Counted from the stretch's first letter, positions 1-13,671 are shown. The stretch is 64,000 nt of DNA from Datnioides undecimradiatus (GCA_008933995.1 WARS01000015.1:15694957-15758956), one strand, 5' to 3'. Notes: generated by a model not told the origin, from the letters alone. Program-made: numbers and translations.

Positions 1-17
1 CACTTGAAATGTCTTTA

Positions 18-220
18 CACCGCGTTCCACATTATTATGCAAATTGTGTTTAAAGGTCATAAAGGTCATTTTTTTGTCAGTTTAAACACATGGATGGGAA
101 TGTGTGTCAGGGCTCTTCCAATCACTCCAATCAATCTCAGACACGTGTGCCAATTAGTTTGCAGGTGAGTCCAAATAAAGGGTAAACTACTTAAGAATGG
201 ATGTTCCACATTATTAAGCA
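18..220 (+). repeat. left IR/DR terminal repeat of the Tc1-like element
   Basis: The outer transposase-binding-type site is at 18-45 and the inner site (ATGTTCCACATTATTAAGCA) is at 201-220. Both share the core TTCCACATTATT in direct orientation. Confidence 0.75.
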
Positions 221-240
221 GACCACCATTTTCCAGCAAT

Positions 241-1254
241 ATGGGGAAGAAGAAGGATCTCTCTGCTGCCGAAAAGTGAGAAATAGTTCAATGCCTAGGA
301 GAAGGTATGACAACTTTAGATATTTCAAAACAACTTCACCGTGATCATCGTACAATAAAGAGATTTGTAGCCGATTCAGAACACACACGGGTTCGAGCAG
401 ATAAAGGCACAATGAGGAAGATTTCTGCCAGACAAATGCGTCGGGTTAAGAGAGCAGCTGCTAAAATGCCACTGCAAAGCAGAAAACAGGTATTCGAAGC
501 TGCTGGTGTCTCTGGAGTGCCAAGAACATCAAGGTGTAGGATCCTCAAGAGGGTTGCAGTTATGCATAAACCTGTCATTCAGCCACCCTTAACCAAAGCT
601 CAGAAGCAGAAACGCCTGCTGTGGGCCTACACGTACATGAAGACTAATTTCCAAACAGTGTTGTTCACTGATGAGTGCCGTGCAACCCTGGATGGTCCAG
701 ATGGATGGAGTCGTGGATGGTTGGTGAACGGCCACCATGTCCCGACAAGGCTGCGACGTCAGCAAGGAGGTGGTGGCGTCACGTTTTGGGCTGGAATCAT
801 GGGGAGAGAGCTGGTCGGCCCCTTCAAGGTCCCAGAAGGTGTAAAAATGACCTCTGTGAAATATGTGGAGTTTCTGACTGACCACTTTCTTCCGTTGTAC
901 AAAAAAAAGAACCGTGCCTTTCGTAGCAAGATCATCTTTATGCATGACAATGCACCATCCCATGCTGCAAGGTATACCTGTGCATCATTGACTGCTATGG
1001 GCATAAAACAAGAAAACCTCATGGTGTGGCCCCCATCCTCCCCTGATCTCAACCCTATTGAGAACCTTTGGAGCATCATGCAGCAAAAGATCTATGAGGG
1101 TAGGAGGCAATTCACATCAAAACAGCATCTCTGGGAGGCTATTCTGACATCCTGCAAAGAAATTCCAGCAGAAACCATCCAAACACTGACAACTTCCATG
1201 GATGCAAGAATTGTGAAGCTCCTATCCAATAAGGGGTCCTATGTCAAAATGTAA
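241..1254 (+). pseudogene. Tc1-like transposase with one in-frame stop codon
   Basis: The transposase cuts and pastes the surrounding element. The natural start is probably ATG 241, which opens with MGKKKDLSAAEK; codon 13 is then TGA (277-279), and the frame continues open to TAA at 1252-1254. An internal ATG at 307 gives a 315-residue product. Full length would be 337 codons, close to the usual Tc1-like size. Visible parts are an N-terminal helix-turn-helix (ISKQLHRDHRTIKRF), a basic segment (RQMRRVKRAAAK), and the catalytic triad: D in FTDECRATLDG, D in MHDNAPSH, and E in SPDLNPIENLW. Thirty-seven residues separate the second D and the E, against 34 in classical Tc1, which matches the DD37E (TRT) group. 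The TGA could be a CGA decayed at a CpG. Starting at 307 would remove the beginning of the first DNA-binding helix, so activity is doubtful. Confidence 0.9.
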
Positions 1255-1359
1255 TTTGGCCTGTTAAGATATTTTTGATTGAAAGAGCTTTTGATTTCAG
1301 CAAATATAACCTGCAAATGCTTGCAGTTTAACTAATAACCATTTTCAGTTGTTTACAAC

Positions 1360-1365
1360 AATAAA
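1360..1365 (+). other. polyadenylation hexamer of the transposase gene
   Basis: AATAAA lies 105 bp after the transposase stop and before the right terminal repeat. Confidence 0.5.
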
Positions 1366-1379
1366 ATGTTTTGAAACTC

Positions 1380-1584
1380 TATTGTGCGTAATAATGTGGA
1401 ACAGTGCATTTTAAGATTTTGATTTTTTTTTTAAAAAACCGTTATGATTTGGAGGTTCGTTCAAAAACAGTCGAGTTATACTCTAATGCTTGATGACTTG
1501 AAAATTATGAGAACTATTATTTTTATAGATTATTTAGGAAAAAGAGAGAAAAATTACATTTGCATAATAATGTGGAACGCAGTG
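1380..1584 (-). repeat. right IR/DR terminal repeat of the Tc1-like element
   Basis: The inner site at 1383-1405 (AATAATGTGGAAC core) and the outer site at 1557-1584 (AATAATGTGGAACGC core) mirror the left repeat. The TA duplication follows at 1585-1586. Confidence 0.75.
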
Positions 1585-1586
1585 TA

Positions 1587-2774
1587 TTAGTCATTAGAGA
1601 GGTGCTACTCTTAAGGTTCTTCATCACTGATGGTGCTTTCAGACCAGTGATCTGGTCTGGTCTGTAGCGTGATCGTCATGACTCACAATAGTTTCCTTAA
1701 TGCGGAGGGATGCTTGGTTTTTATATTCTTCATTGCTTGATGTTGCGCTTCTTTCAGTCTTGCTGGCACGGACTTATAAAAACTCATCAGACACTAAAAC
1801 ACTTAGTAAGACATGAGGAAGGATGTCCCTGCTCTGGAGAACGATCCTGAATTCCGATTATTATAAAAGAAAAATCAAGGTTTGCTCCTCTCCAGCCATC
1901 TCTGAGGGATGACAGACTTGGAGACTGCAGGTGCGATGCTGGGTTGGAGGTGGGGCTTCTGAAATTATACATGAACAGCAGCAGGACGGGTGGCAGCAAG
2001 AGTGAGCGGAGCAGTGACAGATTAAGTGCATCACTAAACGCTGAAAGGGAGCGTCGGATAAAGAGAGGAGTGAGCCGTGTGAGTGTTGAGTGCCTGAGCC
2101 AACTCAGAGCAGGAAGGATGTTTCTGTGCATTGGCTCTCAGAAAATACTCAGAGCAGGATATTATTTTACCCGGCATACATATTCGCTTAAGTAGCCTGA
2201 TGGCACAACTCTTTAACTCCATTAGAGGGAGATTTTATTGAGGAACTGTTAAGTGCTTATTGGCCCCTTTTGGCTCTCGCAGAACCGGTTACGGATCTAT
2301 AGAGTACTTGAGACAGAGCACAGGATACAACAGCAGGACACACCTGGGAAATATGTGGCGTGGTTCTCTTGACTACCACACACTACCACACCAGCCCTCT
2401 GGGCACCATTTACATTTCCATTTGAGCCATTTAGCTGATGAATTTATCTGCAGGACCAAATGATCAGTGCAACAGTTCAATAAGCCCTCTATTCGCCGTT
2501 CGACCAGGAACAACATTTCAAGTGAATGATTGTGATTGTAATCGGCAGAGTGCCCTGAAATCTGCGGAGTAATTACATATGAATAGCGCTGTAGCTAGGA
2601 GAAGAAACAAGACCAGCTCGAGTTATTTTTTGATTACAGGAAAGCCGAGAAGGAACAGTGCTTCTCAAAAAAAGCAGAGCGGAGGTTGAGCGTGACTTTG
2701 CTTGTTTTGATTAAAGAAAAGGGCGCCAGTGGTTTAAAATGTTCCAATTTGTCGTCTTTTCCCTCCGCCTGCAG
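1587..2774 (+). other. intronic DNA upstream of the first visible unc13 exon
   Basis: I find no exon here. In particular, nothing encodes the residues that normally precede [10 protein letters not shown] in UNC13 proteins, so the upstream exons must lie outside the window. The short open frames lack splice sites and family motifs. Confidence 0.6.
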
Positions 2775-4058
2775 TTCCAGCAGACGTCTGAGCACGCCCT
2801 GTTCTCCAGCTCGGTGGTGGACATCTTCACTCAGCTCAACCAGAGCTTTGAGATCATCAAGAAGCTGGACTGCCCCGACCCGACCGTGGTGGGCCAATAT
2901 AACCGACGCTTCGCCAAGGTGAGACAAGGGCTGCTACGAAAAACATCAACATAAGCGAGTTTACATCTCACACATGTGCATCATTAGCTAGATAAAAGCT
3001 CTCCTTCCTTTCTAAAAGGAATTAAAAGGTCAGGTCACCAAAGTTACCAAAAAGATATGTTCTCCTCTGCCTTTAGTGGTAGCTTTGCAGATAGTTTTGG
3101 TTTTATTTGTCCATGTCCTTCAGATATATCTTTACCTATCTTTTCTGGCTCCACATCAATGCAGTGGGCATTAACAAAATCAGTCCCTCACAGCTGAAAC
3201 GATTGGTTTCCAACTCCATTAATCATCTAAATGAATTAACAAGCAAAAATGCCAAATATTTAAGTATTCATATATTTATTCATCTTCCAGATTCTCACAT
3301 TTGCTGCTTTTCCTCGTCTCACATTATAACTGACTGAAGTTCTTTGGTTTCAGACAGAGTAAACCATTTGAAAACTGCAGCTTTAGATGGAGGATGGTGT
3401 TCGAGAGCTTTCACTACTTTCTGATGTTTTATACAACATAGGCTGAATCAATTCATCAAGGAACTAATCATCAGATTAATTGATAATGACAATAAATGTG
3501 ACTTACAATGGTTTGCAGCCCTCATCAGAACACATTGGAATCAATTTTTACTTTTTCAGTATGAATATGTCTTAGTGACATCAACATCAGTACATTTCCA
3601 TCTTCAACTTATTTTTAAGATGACTAGGTGGAAAGTTTTCAAGGAGTTCAGCCCTCATTAGTTTCTTCACACAGGAACACTTGTTGCAATTCATCATTTC
3701 CTGAGTTTCCGGTCTAATGAAACACAAATACTGTATGTGCTTGCTTGGTAAGAGTGTATTTGTCATAACTCCTGTTCTCACCACTGAGGTGCGGGTGAGT
3801 TCCATCTAAATCCTTTCCTGGTGCAGCTTTGAGTCATGAGTCACCTCTAGAGCTTTACTTATTCGCCTCTCCTGAATCTTTTGTGCCTTACAGACATTCA
3901 CTCCTGACTGTCAGGTATTTTTTTTTTTAGCAAAATGTACACAGTGTCAGTTTTGCTGCTTAACCTTTAATATCATATTTTCTCTCTGAGTTTGATGTAA
4001 GGCCATTGCTGTAGGGCCAAACCATTAAATCTGACAAACCTTCTTCTGCAGTAGAAAT

Positions 4059-4093
<35 letters not shown>

Positions 4094-7018
4094 GCTTCCA
4101 GTCGTGTATGCGGCATGATGGCTCGATCAATATGGGACTCATTAAATAAAGAGTGGCTAATGTAAGCCATCACTCTATGCTGTCCATCTCTGTGTCCCCA
4201 ACCCCTGACTCCCTTTTCAGGTTCTGCCACTGGACTCATGTTCATCTCTCTCTTTCCACCTTTTCATCTCCTCCCTGTTTTAGTTAGTTTAGTTTGTTTT
4301 TCATCCACTCTTTCATCCTTGCACTCTCCATCTTGTGTTTTCTTTGTCCTAAGGTTATTTCTATTTCATACACCATCCATTTCCTCTCCTTCCTGCCTCT
4401 GGGTCACCCTCCACTTCTTCACTCTTCCTGTCTCTTGCCCCTTCTCTCGTTGGCCTCTGCCGCCAAGCCGCCACGATTATAGATCATGGAAAAGTGTGAG
4501 ATGACAGTTAAGACAGCAGCAGAAAAGTGTAAATGGATAGACACAAGACGTACAAAGAGAGGAAAACGTACTGACTAATGTAGCCAGCTATCAGGCTACA
4601 TGTTTAATGCATGAGTGGCTGACTCAGCACAAAGTAGGGATATCTCTCACAGCGAGCGCCAGACGCTGTGAGGTACCGGTACAGTTTCTGTCATTTCGAC
4701 CGATAAATTAACTCGCTGAATTATTTCAGTGCCCCGTGGAGTTTTTACTGTAAACAAACATGACATTCATAGTTTCTCACCTAAAGCCACAAGGCCTAAC
4801 AAACACGTCAGATGGATTTCCTACCTCATTTGTAGTCCAAATACTTTTTCACTGAATGTTCTGAAAGCTGCATCTTTGCATTTTTACTCTTTCACTCTTA
4901 CTGCCGTGTTACTGCGGCAGTCACAATCTGCATGCGGTGGGTCGCCCGCGCTGAGAAAGTCATGCTACGGTGAAACAGTTCCAAACCCTTATATGGCACT
5001 GCATCATGTTTTGTCCAATGGAAGAGCACCTAGAGGATATTTCATCAAGTTTTAGCTACCATAGAGGCGTACAAGAGGGCACTAGGTGGGTATTCAGATG
5101 TCATGTAGCTTGTTTCTTCCAAATATGAGCAGTTTTAGAGGTAAACAGTAGCAAGGCTAGTTACCAGCTGATGATATACAATATGTATTTATGTGTTTTA
5201 TAATGTAAGGGAATAAATAAAAGGTCAATAAATAACACTCCACAGTGCCACTGATAGTCACAAACTAAAAGCTCTACAGGGAAACTTAAAAAAAAATCTT
5301 TGGACAGACAAAAAAGTGTTGTGGTGTCTGAACAACTCCTTTCATCCACTTCTTATTCTTGTCGAGAGAATCTCAGTTTGTTGGTGTTTTCTTTTTGCTT
5401 TCCAGACCATTGTGGATAAACTGTTGTATGTTATGTGTGAAAAGTCCAAGTAAATAGCTCCCAGGAAATAGATAAGTAGTTCAAATCATCATCAACGGGC
5501 ACAATCATTATGCCCATCTCAAAATTTAACAAACTCATGCTTGAAATGCTGATTTGCCTGATTTATACTGTATCACTCACATGATGTATGATTAGTTGTT
5601 TTGTAAACTACAGTTTGTGTGAAGGTAGAAGTTTGCCTGCTAAACTGAAAACTTGAGAAAAATATGAGTTTTATTCTTCTGGCAATTTGAATAGCGCTTT
5701 GTTTCAAACAGACAGGAACATAATTGGCTTGTTGTCTGTGAGAGCTAATAGCCACTGAACAAGCCAAGAAGACAGTGTGTGGATAAACTGCTCATCAAGG
5801 CAGATCCCAGGAAAAACGCGTCCCCTGAGTGCCGCCCACAGACTGTGATTGGCAGGAGGGTCATTGCAGAAAAACAAAAATCAACACACAACATCTAAGA
5901 TATGTATCCAAATCAATGAACAGACGATGTCGGGCGCATTCTGTGATCATTGTCACTCTGGCTAAAGATATGGGAACTCATTGCCAACAATAAAGATTCC
6001 TTTGTTTGTTCTCCTAGAGGAACTGTCATCAGACGTCAGCGTCCATCCCATCATACCCACAAGTCCTTCACTTTGACAGTAGCATTACATTTGTATCCAA
6101 AGCTGTAGACTTGGGGATTAAAGCCAATAACTGTTACGTCTCAAGAGTCATACATGCTGTTCAAAACCACACGTCTTACATCTTTAACGATCAGGCCTGC
6201 ATTGAACAGACAGGACAGGAAAATGAATATTTAAATGCAGTGTGATGTTCATGGCCAAATCACAACTCGCTTATTAAGATTTGAGACGTGACTTCAGACA
6301 GAAAGACCTGACTTGGCTTGATTCGCTCCAAAACCCTTTGATACCAGGACGTCTTCACCTCCAACAAACCGCCTGCAGCTCTTTTAGCAAAAAGACAGAG
6401 AGGCACGTCGTCACTGAGTTCAAACAGCAGCGTCCTCACCTGACCAAATGTATCAAACTAAAGGAGTGAATGGCAGCGTTCACATTCTCTGCTCCCAAAG
6501 TTCGCAGTGTAAACATGTCCCACGTGTGTGTGTGTGTGTGTTATCTTGTTTCCACAGACGATCACCAAAGTGCTGCTGCAGTACTGTGCCCTGCTGGCCA
6601 AGAGCTTTCCCTCCTACTGTGAGAAGGAGAAGATAGTGAGTACTGCTGCGTTGCCACTCTGTTACCAAACCACTTCACTCTGAGCTCTTCTCTGATTTAG
6701 CGAGAGCCCAAACACTTTGAAAGCTAGTGCACTCTCTGTGGAGTGGATTAATATTTTAGCTGTTGCCGCCCACTTCTCTATCTCCGTTGGTTCTTTCTCT
6801 GCTGTTTTCTCTTTGTTTGTTCCTTTCATCTTCCTGTCATCGCCTCGTTTTCTTGTCCGACTCTTTGACTTTCTTGACTTTTCCCTCTACCGTCTCCTCA
6901 TTTTGTTTTTTTCTTGTCCACTTGCACCTGCTACCCCCAGCCCTGTGTGCTGATGAACAACATCCAGCAGATGAGGGTCCTGTTGGAGAAGATGTTTGAG
7001 TCCATGGGGGCGAAGCAG
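2775..7018 (+). CDS. unc13b: unc13 MUN-domain exons upstream of the microexon array
   Basis: Three exons, all phase 0 at both ends. 2775-2918 (48 aa) runs from [10 protein letters not shown] to YNRRFAK. 6558-6635 (26 aa) runs from [10 protein letters not shown] to CEKEKI. 6941-7018 (26 aa) runs from [10 protein letters not shown] to FESMGAKQ. Acceptors are CTGCAG, CCACAG and CCCCAG; donors are GTGAGA, GTGAGT and GTGAGC. In the mammalian homologue, as I remember it, the residues corresponding to GAKQ are followed directly by LDAEAS. Here the matching LDTEAAD appears only 15 kb later, at 22430. Confidence 0.93.
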
Positions 7019-10000
7019 GTGAGCTCTAATAGATGTACACACAGACACACACCTAACACTTGTCCCGCACCAATGGTTTTTAATCATCTGCCCTTGAGAC
7101 CGGAGAGCCTGAGATTTTTCATTTCAACCTGCTCCCGCTGATTTCACTGATGAGGTGTTTCTGTGCCAGCTTTCAATATTCTTCATTTACAAGGTCTTTT
7201 AATGAGACTTTCCCCTTCAAATTTGTGGGAAAAGTCAGGCAGAGTGGAGAGTTTGTTCGTGACCGGAGCATGTTCTAAACAAAACTTTTCTCAGTTCAAA
7301 CTGTTTTCAAGCATGAGTGGCATCAAATAATTGTGCAAACTGGTTTACGTACAGCAAAGGTCGTTGCACTGTCAACCATGGTGGTCTGCAGCAGCTCTCA
7401 CAGGGACACATCGCCTCACCGAAAACATTTCTTTCAAATAGAAACATGCATTTGAACCTCTTCTTAGATAGATTTCATGCTAGCTACGACAGTGCACTGA
7501 CGTATCATGGCTGTTTACGACACAAACATGCAGCGTTACTCTATATCATTGCAATCTGGAGGTTTCATTGACGTTTTCCCTCTGATTGCATGACAGAGGG
7601 GAGCAGTGATGGCGTTTAATAGTCCACAAAGTTGACATAGGCTTATTTGGGTCAACTCACCTCTGCTTTAGGTGTGACCTAATTGCTGTTATTGAACCAT
7701 TTTATATGCATTCGGGTTCATGGGTCACTACCAGGAGAAGCACTAGCATTTTATTACGTCTGCAGGGTTTGTGTTGTGAACTCTCATCTGGCGTGTGGGA
7801 AGTATACAGATGGAAAAACTTTTACTTTGTTTTTAGGAACAAATGAACAATATGTATTTGTATTCGACCTCATGAGAAGTTCCACCTCTCGTAATTTCTC
7901 CAGCAACATTCACATCACTGTTCGGTCTCGCCTGAATGCAAAGTAACCCGATTGATGTATTTTTGGAATATTAATAGCGGAGAAGGCTCATCTTGTTTTA
8001 GTCATTTGTTTGCAGATGAAGGTGCAAAAGGTGCAGCAGGTGTTCAGAAAAGAAGTGAAACTCGAATGTGTGCGTGTACATACAGTCTGCTGCAGGTTAA
8101 TTTAAGTAACTTGAGGCTCAGAGTGTGTGTGTGTGTGTGTTTTTCTCTCTACAGCTAACTGCTGAGGAGGAGAGGGTATGTCTAGATATCTTTTTTGCCC
8201 TTGCTCCACTTTTCCCTGTTGCTCCTGGAACACAAACATCCACAATAAACAAGTTCATTAAAGCAGAAACCTACCCCGAACTGTCAAACCTCTTTTTACC
8301 CGCTCGTGTGTTTGTGACTATTTTTAGATTGATCCCAATTTACTCATAAACAAGAGATCAGCTCCAATCCTTCCTCGTCCTCCTCCTCTTTAGACTCCCA
8401 GTTTTTCCACTTCCAGAAATAAACTTCGCTTTCCTTCAACACTTCATATAACGTATGTAAAACATGCTGTGCTCTCTACCGCCGTGCTGCTTCTTTCCAA
8501 AAGCTTGAGAACGAGGAGGAACCTGAGGAGTTTGATGAGGAGGTGGGTCAACAACCTCAAATCTCATTGTTCACTTAACATAAAATGACTTTTTGTAGTT
8601 GTTTTATCGCTGCTTTATGGCTTTCCATTTGGGCCCTGTTGTGCATGTTGGTTCACCGCCAGGGTTATTTTTCTTGGCTACACCTGTGTTTCCTCTGCTG
8701 CAACAAGTCCAAATATTTACTGCAAGAAAATATCTGTTAGTTTAGGTTAGACAGGAAATTCAATTTCATTTTTTATTTGTCTAAAATATTATGTGTACAG
8801 GGGTGTCCACAAACTTTTGGCTATATATGGCATTTGCAGCCTCTGTTGCTCTTCCACCTTCTGCACAAGTAAAATCTTAGATAAAGAAAAATGCACAATA
8901 ACGTGGTGTGATGGTGAATCACATTAATTCATTTTCAGGATGTTTGGAAAGAAATTCATCTACACTGACTGTCTGTGGAAGTTAGTTTGAGCTTGTGGCT
9001 AGCAGTATTATCATTTGCATAAATTATTGTCTCATTTAGTTCATTGTTTGAGTCGACACCAGCACAGTCTGAGAGCGAAATCTACAGGACACCAGTCGGG
9101 TTCTTACTAAATCTAAGCAGGGCTTCACTTCTTTATTGACTGTCTCATATACATTTGTTTTTCTCTTATATTTACATTTTCTTTGCTCTACACTTTATAT
9201 AATTTGCTTTTATTTCCATACCACCTCCACCAGGCCATCAGTGACAATGAAGGGCAGGATGACATGGTGGGTAGGCTGCGTCATTAAAAGCTGCCAGCAG
9301 AAAGAAGAAAAATCATTTTCATTTTTGCTGATTAACCTTGTCTATATATTTTAAAATAACTGTCATCTTTTTTGCGGCTGGGGTTTTGGGCGATGTTTGT
9401 GGCTGCCAGTCAGAGGAGTCCAAGGTGAGAGGGGGATTGTAGGTCATTCATGCTGAGTTTAAATTCCATATAATTTACTTAAAAGTCTTTTTGTTTTTTG
9501 TTTTTTTTTTATTATTAATATTTGTCAAATTTTCTTTCCTCATTATTTTCTCCATTTCCACACCAGTCTGGTTGCTCAGACTCAGAGGGATCAGAGGTAA
9601 GAGGAAAAACCTTCAAGGCAAAAATCCTCATAAAAACAGTATCCTGTGATCTCGGACATTTTATATGATATTAATTTCTGTTAATACAAAGAAAATGGAG
9701 ATTTCACTTATTTTTGACATTCATCTTGTTAAATAAAATTATGAATTTGATTAGTTGTCATTGCTTGTTAAAGAAAGAAGGAAAGAAAACACTGTGTGTG
9801 TGGACGCTTGGCTGTTGAACATGTTTGTGGAGTTAGAGGTCATAGAGTATGAGCATGTCTCATTAGCAGGCACGTCTGCAGTAGCTGTATTTTAGCATTA
9901 GCATTTGCTATCAAAATTATTTACAGTCATTTAAAGTTAGTTTGGACTCCCGGCAAGCTGAAATCCACAACAGAATCATTCATTATCATACATGAGTGTC

Positions 10001-13000
10001 TTATTTAGGTAAATGTTGATTGTTTCAGTAGATGGCGACATCATTTTATAAAATGTCCTTGGATAAATGTAAAAATGAAAGGAGGGAAGAGGAAGATACC
10101 TTTACACACATATATATATGTATGTATTAATATGTATGTTTATATATAGTAATACTCACCAGATGAACATCACAGATTTTATTTCTTTTCAGGTTTATAG
10201 TCACTAAACTTTCTAAATCTGGGTCACAGTGATGAGTTGCTTTGATGCAGCATACAAATTGCACTGTAAGACCAAGCTGAGAATAAAAACCTGTAGACTC
10301 AAGACCCCTGTGTTACACGGCAGGAGGTTTAAAGCTTTAGTTGTTCTATTTTTTTCTGCTTTGGGAGAAAGGTCTCATCATAAAATATCCAAAATCACAG
10401 GACAATATTGTGAATACGTTTTTAAGTAGTTTTTGCACATTATAAGGTGACTAGTACCCCTTTACCCCTTTAAACCATCTGCTTCACCCTAAACACAGTT
10501 GATAAATCCCCCCCATGCCAAAACATCTTTAAAGCCTCTGGTACCACATGCTACCGATGCTCTTAACACATTTACAGCTGGGTGCTAACATGGCCTGCCT
10601 CCTCTAGTGAGAGCTTAATAGACCAGACAGCGGGCTGACAGATAATTGAATTTGATAGCGCATAAAAATGTTGTATTTAGCCGCCACGAAATGGCCTCTC
10701 CAAATGACTTCATTTGTCAGCTGACTGTGGGGGGTCTGCAGGATGTCAGTGAGGATGGGGAAAGTCAGATTTGGAGCAGAGAGTGAAGAAAGATAAAGGG
10801 TGGCACAGTCTTGACTGTGCTGGTTAATGGCCAAAGTTACTATCTTAACAGATGTTAAATGAGATGTTAGAGTGAAGATACACATATGGTGGTGAGACAG
10901 CTAAATGTACTACCCGTTTGCAAGAGAGGGTATTTTGTGTCAGACATTATATGTGTATTTGTTTTGAACATTAAAGCTGAGGGCTGCAGGGTCCAAAGGA
11001 ATGTTTAATCTTGCTTAAAAACACAGAATAATCTGTCTCTGTAAGGACTTTTTCAGGTTGTCATAATCTCCAGTTTCTTAAATATATCCAGACCAATTTA
11101 ATTGAACCTAATGATAAATCATTTTAAACTGCCACCAACATGAAACTTGACGAATGTAAGAAGTACTCTAAATGGACCCCCAGCTTTAGTGTTTTTAAGC
11201 TGGGCTTTGAGGCTGCTTTGTAGTGTTATTAGAAAATAAGGGTGAATTTATAGCATTGCTGTCTGGGCCTTTTGGCCTTAAAGGATAGATTTACAATCTT
11301 TCAGTTGGCTCAAAATAATAGTCAGCTGCCTTTATTAGCATTGACTTTTAGGCTTGCCCTGTTCATGCTGGTCATTAAAAGATTCCTTCTTAATGTGCTC
11401 TCATTGTTTAAAATGCTTGTTTTCTACAAAAATACCCAAACTTTATCTCAAGCTAATACAACACAAAATAATAAGTATAAAATAATAATAAATAATAATA
11501 AAACTCCCCCTTTTGTGGGTTTTCACAGCTGTTTCTGTGTGGTGCTGCATTGGAAGAATAGTGACAAAAATATTGTACAAAAAACAGCAATTCCAGAAAA
11601 GTATCCACTGTTTTTGTAACTCACACAACTGAAGCTTCATATTAGCCTCAGATAAACCTGAATGTATTTTTGCACAAAGAGAACACTGGAGTAGGTTGTC
11701 ACCCTCATCACTTAAATGAAACTCCTTTAGGAAGGACGTCTTAATTGCCAGCATGAAGAGGGGTACAGTTTGCAACAAGACAAATGGGCTTCACTTTTCA
11801 TATGGGCACATGACGAATGTGTTCAGACAGAAACCTCAGAAAATATAAATTATAGCTTCAAGAGACCAGTCTATACCTGACAGTGAAGACATTTATGGAA
11901 ACATTTTGTCTCAGCACTCCTCTACAAGTGGTGAATTACATGTATAGATTTATTTTTTTTAGTGTTAGAAGATTGTTTTGTAAGAACACCAACATATCAT
12001 CTGCATAGAAACGGATCTTCTGATGTGTGTTGGGTGTGATTTTTATGTTGATGTATTGACACATGGTTACTTTCAGGGATTTGATTAAGATGACTAAGGG
12101 GAGATTAGCATTAAATTAAAGATTAGGGTTAGAGATGAAGTTATCAAGCTTAAGGTTAGAATTTAGAGGCTTCTGCATTTTCACAATGGGAGGTCCTTAA
12201 ATGTACACCCCGGTAGATATTGGTTGTGCTATAGTGTCAGGAAACACAGGTGTGGACATATAGAGATGTGGCTTACATCTGGAGACATAAAGCACATCCC
12301 CACTTTGGAAATCATGTATTTTATGTATGATTCTTGGTTCTTACGGTAAATAAACCTTCAGGCAGTAAATTAGAGTCAGTACAATCACTACAAAAAATTA
12401 AATCAACTGTCTCTTTAAAATGTTTTTTCCTCATGTTTAACCTTGCAGCTGTTGTTGGTGTGTGCAACCAGAAGTCCTGAAATATGTTGGTTTTTGAGAG
12501 CAGTTACTTTAAGTTACAAAAAGGCACGTTTGCTCATGGTGTCCTTATTTTTCTGTCCTATCCTTTCCTAACTGCCCCATCCTCTTCTGTCCTGAATTGT
12601 CCCGTTTGCCCCTAGGTTGACAACAAAGAGAAGGAAAAACAGGTCGGTTGGCCGGGCCCATTGACAGTTTGTTAAAATGCTTGAAATCAGGCCTCTGTGC
12701 CACCCAGACTTTGTGTTTTGTGTGTAGTGCTGTGTTTGTTAACTGGACTCACCTGTGTATCTTTATGTTCTGTTTTTACTAAAATGAAGTAGAGTCTCAA
12801 CAAAATATTAAACTAGGATCATCCACATTCTTAGTATTGAGTGAAAAGGAAGATACGGTTTGTTTTCAGTATAATAATGTCAAAATGGTGTTCTGTTTGT
12901 GGGGTGATACATTATAGTTCATTTTGTGATTTACACTGATGCCATAGTGCAATTTTGATTCTGTGCACAGAAGTCCTCATTTGTCAGCAGCAGGACATGA

Positions 13001-13636
13001 CAATGCAGATTAAATGCCTATTCCATTATACCTCACTTTTTACAACAAGCAGCAGTAAAAAGATGCTTCAGGGAAGTTCTGGGCGCTTTGTGGCTGCTGC
13101 TATTACTCAGAAAGGAACTGAAAATCTGGTTGAAGTGGAGAACAAAAACTTAAAGATATTTATACCTTTCAGTGCTACAACGAAATGCCAAGCTCTCACT
13201 GCTCTTGAGAACTCACGACAGCGTGTCTCCTCTGTTCAAAATAAGGACACAACAAAGGGAAGACAGCAGAAGAATGTAGTGGAGTTTTCTTCACTGAGCA
13301 GATATTTTCTGCCAAAACTTAAATATTCCTGAGTAATTGGAGCTCTGTTAGTACGTTGGTGGATTTAACTGGAAGTAGATGTTCTAGTTTGTGTCTGTGT
13401 TTGCTGAAAGCAGTTGTTTACCATTTGTCCTCCTGTAGGACGAGTCCTCAGCCTATGATGACAGTGAGGAGGAGCAGGAGAAGGTTTGCTCTCCTTAAGT
13501 TCCTCCAACATTGTCATAACTAACCTCTCCTCTCCTGCTGGTGGTCATTTCAGACCTGCCTGAAATCCTTACATGTTGTTGACTAGGTCCCCCATTCACT
13601 TTGCAATTCTCTTGTGAGACAGTGGCTAAGATTGAG

Positions 13637-13671
<35 letters not shown>

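Larger units (their letters stand above)
18..1584 (+). mobile_element. Tc1-like DNA transposon, DD37E type, nearly complete
   Basis: Both ends carry inverted repeats: the left end at 18-45 reads CACCGCGTTCCACATTATTA and the right end (1557-1584) is its near-perfect reverse complement. TA dinucleotides flank the element at 16-17 and 1585-1586, as expected for Tc1/mariner insertion. A second, inner copy of the core GTTCCACATTATT lies at about 203-215, with its inverted partner at about 1388-1402, giving the IR/DR layout with roughly 200 bp terminal repeats known from Sleeping Beauty-like elements. The interior holds one transposase gene (241-1254) and an AATAAA at 1360. At 1567 bp the length is normal for the superfamily. 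It sits in the sense orientation in an intron of the unc13 gene. Family placement rests on visible motifs; no database comparison was possible. Confidence 0.93.
2919..6557 (+). other. unc13 intron
   Basis: It contains a CA microsatellite at 4062-4091 and ends in a TG tract (6524-6541) just before the acceptor. No exon, RNA gene or element was recognised. Confidence 0.6.

Noticed and set aside
4238..4504. Ser/Leu/Phe-rich open frame suggesting a membrane protein
   Set aside because: Produced by pyrimidine-rich intron sequence; no start context or conservation signal.
12955..13332. 125-codon open frame on + between microexons 6 and 7
   Set aside because: Lies wholly in an intron, has no recognisable motif or start context, and ends just before the real microexon 7.
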